A stretch of 17,500 bases of DNA. Source: Conus ventricosus. Lineage: Eukaryota > Mollusca > Gastropoda > Neogastropoda > Conidae. Within the stretch, counting starts at the first letter, position 1. Every line of letters starts with the position of its first letter. The notes beneath the pieces are model-generated. The model was not told the origin of the DNA. It did not search any database and saw only the letters and a list, made by a program, of their open reading frames with translations. This document shows, piece after piece, positions 10,481 through 17,500 of this stretch. The translations under genes and the position numbers were made by a program. The stretch covers positions 49,742,711-49,760,210 of the forward strand of contig CM031595.1 of NCBI GenBank assembly GCA_018398815.1. Direction: 5' to 3'.

Positions 10481-10728
10481 GTGAAAATACAGAATGGAAA
10501 CACCACTTTAAAAAAGTCAAAAAATTTAAACGGCGTGGGACAAAATTGGAAATTGGAAGACGTGAAAAAAAACAACAACAAAAAAACAAAAGCAAAAACA
10601 AACAAGAAAAAAAACCCGAACACAACAGCAACAACAAAAGCTCGTTGCCTCAGCTACATCTTAATAGTAGCTGTAGATTTCTGGCTTAGTTTGTTAGTGT
10701 GCAGTGTTTGAGTGATTGAATAGATGCC
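10481..10728. other. A-rich segment
   Basis: A-rich sequence, strongest at 10563-10640 where poly-A is interrupted by C and AAC units. It may be a retroposon tail, but there is no recognisable body. Confidence 0.5.
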
Positions 10729-10772
10729 CCCTCCCCCCCCCCCTTCTTTCCCCCCCCCCCCCCCCCCCCCCC
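10727..10772. repeat. Poly-C runs (C11 and C23)
   Basis: C runs at 10733-10743 and 10750-10772 are separated by TTCTTT. More C-rich sequence follows to about 10835. The complement can form G-quadruplexes. Confidence 0.95.
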
Positions 10773-10883
10773 GCCGAGCCTTCACATCCCGTCCCACACA
10801 CCTCCCCCCACCCACCCGACACCTCCCTCTCCCGCTTATGTCATTTGCTCACTGGATCTGGACTGGACTCTGGATCTGCTTCA

Positions 10884-10909
10884 CATCTGACATGTTCATC
10901 TGACATGTT
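10884..10909. repeat. Perfect 13 bp tandem duplication
   Basis: CATCTGACATGTT occurs twice head to tail, and CATGG follows. The surrounding sequence (10836-11039) is otherwise unremarkable. Confidence 0.95.
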
Positions 10910-11037
10910 CATGGACACCAATAGGTCAAATCGGCCTGATTTTTTTCCGTTATAGATATCCGTGTGTTTTTTTGTTTGAGGAATTTAGGAAAACAATTTT
11001 TAAATGGCCGACTATGCTATGTTAAAGAAAGTTAAAG

Positions 11038-11039
<2 letters not shown>

Positions 11040-11111
<72 letters not shown>

Positions 11112-11128
11112 GCGCGCACACACACACA
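11040..11128. repeat. (AC)n-(CG)n-(AC)n microsatellite
   Basis: AC units flank a central pure CG block at about 11097-11117. Purine and pyrimidine alternate without interruption for about 89 bp, a strong Z-DNA-type sequence. Confidence 0.97.
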
Positions 11129-11310
11129 AAACATGGACTCGCCCTTTGATTCGGACCCACTTTAAAATGAAGTGGATTCGTCCTCAGGCCACACTCCATA
11201 ATTAAGAAGAAAAAGAAACACCCGAAGGTGCTGGGGAGGACCAGAGAAGCACTGTCTTCACCTGCCTTTAGAGCACTCCATAATTAAAAAAATTATAAGC
11301 CAGATTTGGA
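11129..11310. repeat. Segment with hairpin and repeated 13-mer, possible non-autonomous element remnant
   Basis: CACTCCATAATTA occurs at 11192-11204 and 11274-11286, 82 bp apart. CCACTT (11157-11162) and AAGTGG (11170-11175) form a hairpin with a 7-base loop, with GGAC and GTCC further out. It resembles fragments of a small dispersed repeat, but no full element or target duplication is visible. Confidence 0.35.
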
Positions 11311-11535
11311 TCAATTCGGGTCAGTGTTTTTGGCGTGATTTTGCTGACATGCCGCCAAACAACCTGACGACAGACGTCGGTGAGAAGCATAGCTTTTTTT
11401 TTCGCAAAGGTGATGGCAAGAAATAAAATGTGTAGACTCGCTCACCTCTTCGATAACCGAGGAGCTGAAAGCGTTTACGAAACGATAGAAATATTGCACG
11501 AAAAAGACGAAAAGCTGGATGCAAATACACACTAC
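11311..11535. other. Unique sequence, no gene recognised
   Basis: A short mixed-composition segment. The plus-strand frame entering at 11380 has ordinary composition for about 50 residues, then runs into T-rich sequence. It begins with GTG and no family is recognised. Confidence 0.4.
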
Positions 11536-12000
11536 AACTATCTCCGTTTCTATTCCCTGCTTTCTTTCTCTTTGTTTTTTGGTTCTTCGATATTCTATGT
11601 TCCGTTGGTCATTTTACTTTGTATTTCTGTCTTTATTGTCCCTCTTTTTTGACTTTTTCTTTTTTCTTCTTTGTTTCTGTCCTTTTTTTTTTTTTACCCC
11701 TCCTCACATTCCACTCGCGTACATTCTGAAAATTACTTTTACAACCTTACTTTCTTTACTCTCTTGTCGTTTCTTACCCCCCCCCCCTTTTTTTTTTTAG
11801 CCTCGTTTTGTTTTTGTTCTGATTTTCTGTAATATTTTTCTCTCCCAATTTTCTGTTCAATCTCCGTTTTAATCCCCTCTCTCTTTCTTTTTCTGTTCTT
11901 CTTTTATGTTTCTGTTCCTTGACGCTTACATATTCTATTCTCCATCTTTTTTCAACTTTTTCTCTCTTTTCTTTTTAATTTTACTCACATCTTCCTGTCT
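11536..12000 (+). repeat. Pyrimidine-rich block
   Basis: About 460 bp dominated by T and C on the plus strand, with T runs at 11682-11694 and a C11-T11 run at 11777-11798. The hydrophobic Phe/Leu/Ser frames here follow from this composition. It may be a decayed CT/TTC microsatellite. Confidence 0.75.
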
Positions 12001-12059
12001 AGGAAGCGAAACCTCTCACAAAGAGCCTTAAGCGCTTTAGACGATAAGAATGCCGCGTG

Positions 12060-12235
12060 TAGTGGAGAAATAGGTAATGGACCGATTAGCAGTAGCGCCG
12101 TCGCCTAGCGCATATGGTCGAACTGTGTCAAGGAGGTTGGAGTGGTCAGGTAACTAACTGTCACGTGATAGGTGGTACCTAAGGTAGTTAGGACCCCTCT
12201 TGAGTTCGAGCCTTCCCGATAGCAAAAGGAAGAAA
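12060..12235 (+). repeat. Possible tRNA-derived SINE remnant
   Basis: TTCGAGC at 12205-12211, preceded by GAG, fits the internal pol III B-box and T-loop pattern (GGTTCGANTCC, TTCRANY). About 60 bp upstream, TGGTCAGGTAA at 12143-12153 is a loose A-box match. The spacing would suit a tRNA with a long variable arm. The predicted T-stem pairs poorly, so this is not an intact tRNA. No poly-A tail or target duplication was found. Confidence 0.3.
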
Positions 12236-12708
12236 AACTTACCCATTAGGACCTCAGAGCGCCAAACCTCAGTCAGCTGAAATTGCTTTGTAACCAGACC
12301 TTGAAGAGCAAGAGTCTTGGGCTTGTTCAGATGGTATTGCTGTGGGGCACGATGTTAATGCTTTGTCAGGCTACTTGAATGCGTGTGGACTTCGTTGTCG
12401 TAGCTTCTGTAACACAATTACTGCGTGAAAGTGGCTCCTGAGGTCGGCGGGAATTATCGATGTTCATTTGGTGCGAAGTGGTTGTTTGCTAAGCTGTTTT
12501 GTAGGGATGTGTGTAGATGCTAATGTGTGGAAGAACGTAGCTGGAGAGGAATTCAGTGTATATGGGAGCAAGGTGGAAGAGAAACAACAAGTTCAAAAGG
12601 CATGGCCCAAAGGGATATCCTTTGTTTCCATCCCTATACAAACTGAATGGAGAACAGAAGGAGAGGGAGAACAACATGTACCTCGAAAGATAAAGGAGAA
12701 CACGATAG
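12236..12708. other. Unique sequence, no gene recognised
   Basis: GC-balanced, non-repetitive DNA. The plus-strand frame at 12468-12821 ends in AG-repeat residues and shows no domain. The SINE-like segment lies immediately upstream. Confidence 0.4.
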
Positions 12709-12709
12709 G

Positions 12710-12782
<73 letters not shown>

Positions 12783-12803
12783 GAGAGAGGAGAGAGAGAG
12801 AGA
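12709..12803. repeat. (AG)n microsatellite with AGGAG interruptions
   Basis: AG dinucleotides with several single-base slips giving AGGAG. The tract is purine-only on the plus strand. Confidence 0.96.
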
Positions 12804-13446
12804 AGGACAGAGTGGGGTTGAAAGAAACGTGGTCTGGGCGACAGAAGTGGCAGCAAGGTCTCAGGCGTAAACAAAAAAATAAAAAAAACCAAGCTGAGAA
12901 AGAGAAACTGAATTCGAAACGTGTGGAAAATGTCTGCGTCGAGTTCCCAGAGACGACCATGGAGACCCAGTCCTGGAACCTGTTGCCAGAAAACCAAAGA
13001 CGTCACCATCACCCAGCGTTGACGAAAATTTGAAGTGACTTGTTCGAGAACTGTAGTGTGGTGTGCAAGTGTGTGTGTGTGTGTGTGTGGAAACCTGGCC
13101 AGGTAAAAAGTATGTTAATTCAAAACCCGGGATTAGGAAGTATTGATCGCGTACGCTTTGAGAATTCCTTTTTGTGTCTTTGGATTTTTCATGTGTAATT
13201 ATAAGTAGAAGAGAACTGTATTCCTTGTTCTCAGCCGTGTTATGAGAGAAGCGAATGCGTGACATCCCATTCCCATACAGAGGTGAATGGGTGGTGGGTG
13301 TATGAGTGCGCATATGCTTGTATGAGTGCAGAGATAACCTTGCAGTGTTAAGCCTGACTAATACATCAGCTTAGTTCTCTTAAAGCAATACTATCACGAT
13401 TTTGAAGCTGTTGGTATGCGTTAGATTGAAGTCGGTCCAACGGTCA
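12804..13446. other. Unique sequence with a short (GT)n, no gene recognised
   Basis: Non-repetitive except for GT units at 13069-13089 and an A-rich patch near 12871-12890. The open frames on both strands begin in or end in repeats and show no domain. Confidence 0.45.
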
Positions 13447-13447
13447 A

Positions 13448-13544
<97 letters not shown>
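13447..13544. repeat. (AG)n microsatellite
   Basis: About 48 AG units with one AGGAG slip near 13459. Confidence 0.97.
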
Positions 13545-13545
<1 letters not shown>

Positions 13546-13800
13546 TTTCCATTGATGGACAAACAGAAAAACAATCTAGTCACGACACAAAGAGATGTAC
13601 ATGCAGACAGACGGAAGGAGAGTAACCTGGCGGACAGACAATTAGGCAGACGGAAAGACAGAAACATATACACGATTCAAACGGATCAAATTGTATCTAT
13701 CTTCTATAGACATGTGTTTCAATGTCTCCAATGAAAAGTAAAAGCAAAAGCAAATGAAGAAAGAAACTTAACGAATAGGCAGGTAGACAGGTACGTCAAG
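13545..13800. other. Short unique segment
   Basis: Purine-rich sequence with scattered GACAGACGG and GGCAGAC words, perhaps a worn complement of GTCT repeats (13600-13665). No gene is recognised. Confidence 0.4.
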
Positions 13801-13828
13801 TAAATAAATAAATAAATAAATAAATAAG
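13801..13828. repeat. (TAAA)n microsatellite
   Basis: Seven perfect tetranucleotide units. Confidence 0.95.
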
Positions 13829-13931
13829 CAGGTGAAACAATCATCATTAGACGAGACTGAAGCCATGTTTCCTCATGGATCTTTATCTTTGTTAGTATCA
13901 CTATTAAATGATTATACTACTATCATCATCG

Positions 13932-14118
13932 TCATCTTCCTCCTCCTCCTCTTCTCCTCCTCATCGTCATCATCATTATTATCAGTAGTAGTAGTAGTAG
14001 TAGTAGTAATAGTAGTAGTAGTAGTAGTGGTGGTGGTGGTGGTGGTGGTAGCAGGAAGAGTATAAGTAGCAGTGGTACTTGTAGTTGTTGTTGAAGTAGT
14101 GGTGGTTATAGTAGTGGT

Positions 14119-14165
<47 letters not shown>

Positions 14166-14229
14166 CAGTGGTGGTGGTGGTGGTGGTGGTGGTGGTCTCT
14201 TTACTGCATTATTATTATTATTATTATCA
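13932..14229. repeat. Cluster of trinucleotide arrays (CTC/ATC, AGT, GGT, AGC, TTA)
   Basis: TCC/TCA units (13932-13985) pass into AGT units, then GGT units (about 14029-14050). A second round follows with GTT/AGT, AGC (14119-14152), AGT, GGT (14167-14195) and TTA (14208-14226). The step from one triplet to the next is by single-base change, as expected for slippage-driven arrays. Confidence 0.93.
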
Positions 14230-14273
14230 TAACCCGTATTGTCTCCCTTTCTAGCTGCCTTGTTTTCACATTC

Positions 14274-14275
14274 AG

Positions 14276-14322
<47 letters not shown>
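14274..14322. repeat. (AGT)n microsatellite
   Basis: About 16 AGT units. It lies between two diverged copies of a 42-46 bp sequence (14233-14274 and 14352-14397). Confidence 0.95.
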
Positions 14323-14579
14323 CGTCTGTTTCAGTATCATTATCATTTCATCCCGTATTGTCACCCCTCCCAACAACCTCGTTTCCACTCCACATTCATT
14401 TTCCTCACAACTCGAGGGGATAAGTGACCGTTCATCCTTCGTTTACATTGCAAATGTTTTGTCTTGCCTGAACAGGACCAAAGAGGTCGAAAAAGCACAG
14501 TGTTTGTTTTGTAATTTGTTTATTCTTTCATAAGACGGCGCAGGAATTCTCATTTTAAACATGTTTAGCTGTCATACAA

Positions 14580-15467
14580 TCATAGTCAGTGCATATCTGA
14601 TATTTTATTTAAAAATCACAGCCTGTGTAGCTCTGGCATTAGTTACTACATCATAGCATGCACGGATCTGATAATCAAACAAGAGAGTCCTTCAAAAGTT
14701 GATGATCAGTCACATGTCACACATCTTCACATGCGTGATGTTTACTTAAATGTCACAATCTGTAAACATTGATCATGATAATAAATCATACTTCAAAGTC
14801 TATAAGGATAGGATCACATTTTGTAAAGAGACGATATTCATTCATGCATCACATTCTGTAAAGAACTGATTTTGTATTGATACATCACATTCTGTAAAGA
14901 GCTGATCTTTATTCATACATCACATTCTGTAAAGAGCTGATCTTTATTCATACATCACATTCTGTAAAGAGCTGATCTTTATTCATACATCACATTCTGT
15001 AAAGAGCTGATCTTTATTCATACATCACATTCTGTAAAGAGCTGATCTTTATTCATACATCACATTCTGTAAAGAGCTGATCTTTATTCATACATCACAT
15101 TCTGTAAAGAGCTGATCTTTATTCATACATCACATTCTGTGCAGAGCGGATAATCATTTAAGCATCACATTCCGTCATTCATGCATCACATTCTCTAAAG
15201 AGCTGTTAATTATCCATGCATTACATTTTGTAAAGAGCTGATAATCATTTATGCATTCCATTCTGTAAAGAGCTGATAATTATTCATGCATTACATTCTG
15301 GTAAGAGCTGATAATTATTCATGTATTGCATTCTGTAAAGAGCTGATAATCAGTCACACATCGAACTCTGTAAAGAATTGATAAACCAGTCACATACCAC
15401 AGCCTGTAAAGAATTGATTATCAGTCACACATCACACGTTTGTATTGGGTTCATACTCAGTAACACA
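14580..15467. repeat. 35 bp satellite array with homogenised core
   Basis: Unit: CACATTCTGTAAAGAGCTGA then TCTTTATTCATACAT. Seven identical units start at 14886, 14921, 14956, 14991, 15026, 15061 and 15096. Related units begin at 14815 and 14850 before them, and at 15131, 15166, 15187, 15222, 15257, 15292, 15327, 15362, 15398 and 15433 after them. One unit (15166-15186) is cut to 21 bp. Fainter units extend back to about 14617. Right-hand units carry GATAATCATTCATGCAT in place of GATCTTTATTCATACAT. The units are contiguous without spacers, so this is not a CRISPR array. Confidence 0.96.
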
Positions 15468-16146
15468 TATGATGTCTGTCTGAATCTGTCGAGTAACCCC
15501 ACAGAGGACTAGGACAATACATATTTAATTTTAGACACGGCACATTCAGTTCCAGAAATCATTGAGCTTTCGTGACTGAAAATGGTAAGCAATGACTGGT
15601 AGAAAAAAGATTAGAAAGTTTTCTCCCTTATCATTGCAGGTTCGTTACTTTTGTACCCAGAGATTTTACTAAATTGAGTTGCATTGTCGTTCAGCGATTT
15701 TTCCACTTTTTTTGTTGTTTGTGTGTGTGTGGTTTTTTGTGTGTGTTCTTTTTTGTTGTTGTGAATATTCTGTTGATCAAATGGATTAACAGCCGAGTGA
15801 ATCTGTTGAATGTGTGATTTTCGTTAAACTGTATCTGTTTCATACCAGCGTTTCTTCCTCTGCGAAACCCCCCTTGTATGGAAAATATTGAGTTCCAGGG
15901 GATTTTCAGGGACTGAGAACAAAGGAGAGAAAGAGCGAGCGAAAGAGAAAGCATAGGAGGGTTTTCTGCTTATTGACTTAACAGCTGAACTGACAACACA
16001 TTATTCAGCCCGTTATAATGAAAAAGTGGAAAAAATGGCAAAGAAAGAAAGGAAAAATATACAAGAAGAAAATGCTGCAAAAAAGTGCTTTCTTTTCTTT
16101 TTTCAATGACGAGAAGGTGATCATCGAAGAAAAAACAATGGAAGAC

Positions 16147-16150
<4 letters not shown>
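15468..16150. other. Unique sequence with T/GT-rich patch, no gene recognised
   Basis: Mixed DNA. 15700-15762 is a T-rich and GT-rich low-complexity stretch, and 16018-16110 is A-rich. The open frames show no recognisable domain. Confidence 0.45.
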
Positions 16151-16184
<34 letters not shown>

Positions 16185-16235
16185 TCTCTCTCTGTCTCTC
16201 TATTTCTCTGACTGTGTCTCTGTCTCCGTCTTGTC

Positions 16236-16278
<43 letters not shown>
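16150..16278. repeat. Compound (AC)n-(CT)n-(GTCT)n microsatellite
   Basis: AC units at 16150-16183 lead to CT units with GTCT and other breaks, then GTCT units (about 16234-16262) and CT units to 16278. Confidence 0.95.
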
Positions 16279-16368
16279 TGCGTGCGACACCCCCCACCCC
16301 CATCTTAATCCCCCTTCCACCACCAGCCATTCTTTTCTGAGCACGCACGCACACATATCTGGTGCGCA

Positions 16369-16369
16369 T

Positions 16370-16418
<49 letters not shown>
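16369..16418. repeat. (AG)n microsatellite
   Basis: About 25 AG units with one AGGAG slip near 16384. Confidence 0.96.
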
Positions 16419-16420
<2 letters not shown>

Positions 16421-16960
16421 AGCTTTCAACAACACAGACAAAGAGGCTGTCGAAAAAGACCATTGTATAGATTTCCTGCGGCCAAAATACCCCCGACTTA
16501 GAGATGGTTTTGTTTCGTTCACAAGTGCCACTCGCTTAATTAAAAGCAAATATTCCTCCTTTACGGCACTCGACACTGAAAGCGCCACAGAGCTCTTGAG
16601 ACACAAGTAACTTGAAATCCCTCTATAGACAAGAAAGAAGGGCAGGAAGGGGAGAGATGGAGGGATGGAAGATATGGGCTGAGGTGGGGGGTGGGGGGTG
16701 GAAAGGACAGCTGGAAAGGCAGGGAGAAGGGTGAGACAATCTCTATGCAAGTGCCCCCCCCCACCCCTCCACCACCTTTTTTCCTCCCTACTCCTGTATT
16801 CTCTTACCTGTAGCAAATTCAATGTAAGCTTTCATAATTTGTATCTGGCAATAAGTCAGATAAAAATTATGCATTATCTGCCCAAACACGCACATGACTA
16901 ATTCTCTTCCTATTTCGGTTCCTTTGCTTATATGGCACCGTATGAATGATTCTTTGCTCG
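16419..16960. other. Unique sequence with G-rich and C-rich patches, no gene recognised
   Basis: 16640-16735 is G-rich (GGTGGGGGGTGGGGGGTGG at 16683-16701) and 16754-16790 is C-rich. The flanks are AT-rich. No convincing coding sequence. Confidence 0.45.
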
Positions 16961-16961
16961 C

Positions 16962-17095
16962 TGCAGCTGCTGCTTCTGCTGGTGCTGGCGCTGATGCTCA
17001 TGATGATGATGTGTGTGCGTGCATGTATGCGTGTGTGTTGTGTAGTAGTATGCTACGCGTGTGCGTGCGTGCGTGCGTGCGTGCGTGCGCGCGCG

Positions 17096-17156
<61 letters not shown>
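16962..17156. repeat. Triplet tract then (TG/CG)n microsatellite
   Basis: GCTGCT-like triplets and GATGAT (16962-17010) are followed by TG and CGTG units. 17054-17156 alternates purine and pyrimidine without a break for about 103 bp, with a CG core at 17086-17097. Confidence 0.95.
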
Positions 17157-17406
17157 TCTATATATCTTTTCCAAAACAACAGATGATGCGAACAATCACA
17201 TCGTTGATGGTTTGCTAGCATTGAACCTGTCCCGTCCGTCTCTCCATCTGTCAGTCTGTTTGTCTAATTGTCTGCCTGTAACAGCAACCCGTCTCTTCTT
17301 TTAATGACATAAATCTTCACCAAGTTATTATCCTAACGACTGAGGGGTCACTTGTTTGCACTGTTTTTCCCACACTACGCATTCGTTATTTCTTCAGCAT
17401 CGCCCT
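17157..17406. other. Unique sequence with a worn (GTCT)n patch
   Basis: The patch at 17230-17280 keeps GTCT/GTCC words. The rest is unremarkable and no gene is recognised. Confidence 0.45.
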
Positions 17407-17429
17407 CCCCCCCCCCCCCCCCCCCCCCC
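17407..17429. repeat. Poly-C run (C23)
   Basis: Twenty-three consecutive C followed by GCCCCG. The complement can form G-quadruplexes, and the run length is prone to sequencing error. Confidence 0.95.
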
Positions 17430-17500
17430 GCCCCGTACCTCTCTTTCTCTGAGCGTGTCTGCGCGCAAATGTATTCGTGCATATGAGCGTGTGCGCTCGA

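Noticed and set aside
9875..10711. The longest plus-strand frame (278 codons)
   Set aside because: It starts with GTG, most of its length is AC/AG repeat translation, and the first ~75 residues match no family I recognise.
11380..11652. Plus-strand frame with ordinary-looking residues for about 50 codons
   Set aside because: It starts with GTG, ends in T-rich low-complexity sequence, and shows no recognisable domain. Kept only as a weak possibility.
11770..11802. Splice-acceptor-like sequence (C11-T11 then AG)
   Set aside because: The tract fits a polypyrimidine-AG acceptor, but no coding sequence follows and it lies in a pyrimidine-rich block where such matches are expected.
12138..12222. 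Intact tRNA gene
   Set aside because: The T-loop pattern is present but the T-stem pairs poorly and no acceptor stem or anticodon arm folds convincingly. A SINE remnant is the most that can be claimed.
14815..15467. CRISPR-like array of 35 bp repeats
   Set aside because: The repeats are directly contiguous with no unique spacers, and the surrounding DNA is eukaryotic. It is a satellite.

Overview
The window looks like non-coding DNA from an animal nuclear genome, probably an invertebrate. It is extremely rich in microsatellites: AG/CT, AC/GT, GTCT, AAC, AGT, GAY and TAAA arrays, plus several poly-G/C runs. It also carries minisatellite and satellite-like arrays and the decayed remains of a non-LTR retrotransposon reverse transcriptase of CR1/L2 type. 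A mollusc would fit this mix, but nothing in the sequence fixes the phylum. I see no bacterial or viral gene layout and no convincing host protein-coding exon. Almost all long open frames are translated dinucleotide or trinucleotide repeats.

Layout. 1-1.08 kb: compound AG/AC and CT/TG microsatellites around a C-rich unique segment. 1.08-2.14 kb: mostly unique sequence with A-rich and AAC tracts. 2.14-2.39 kb: a two-part triplet array (GTT then GAC/GAT). 2.72-3.23 kb: a CT block with a 31-34 bp cassette repeated three times. 3.93-4.70 kb, minus strand: a broken LINE reverse transcriptase. 4.71-5.83 kb: a degenerate ~52 bp minisatellite that abuts the LINE; a related unit also lies inside the LINE. 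5.83-7.40 kb: mostly unique sequence with a G22 run and one small tandem duplication. 7.41-7.80 kb: GTCT, CT and TG arrays. 7.81-8.90 kb: a ~146 bp satellite whose every unit carries an inverted repeat built from CCGTTA/TAACGG. 8.90-9.75 kb: AT-rich, with a faint ~25-31 bp periodicity. 9.75-12.0 kb: unique segments, AC/GC/AG arrays, a C23 run and a pyrimidine-rich block. 12.06-12.24 kb: a possible tRNA-derived SINE remnant. 12.7-14.4 kb: AG, TAAA and several triplet arrays. 14.58-15.47 kb: a 35 bp satellite with seven identical central copies and diverged edges. 15.5-17.5 kb: unique segments with AC, CT, AG and TG/CG microsatellites and a C23 run.

There is no set of genes acting together. The most informative features are the LINE remnant with its adjoining minisatellite, the palindrome-bearing 146 bp satellite, the homogenised 35 bp array, and the CT/31 bp cassette. 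All coordinates and periods were read by eye and may be off by a few bases at degenerate edges.
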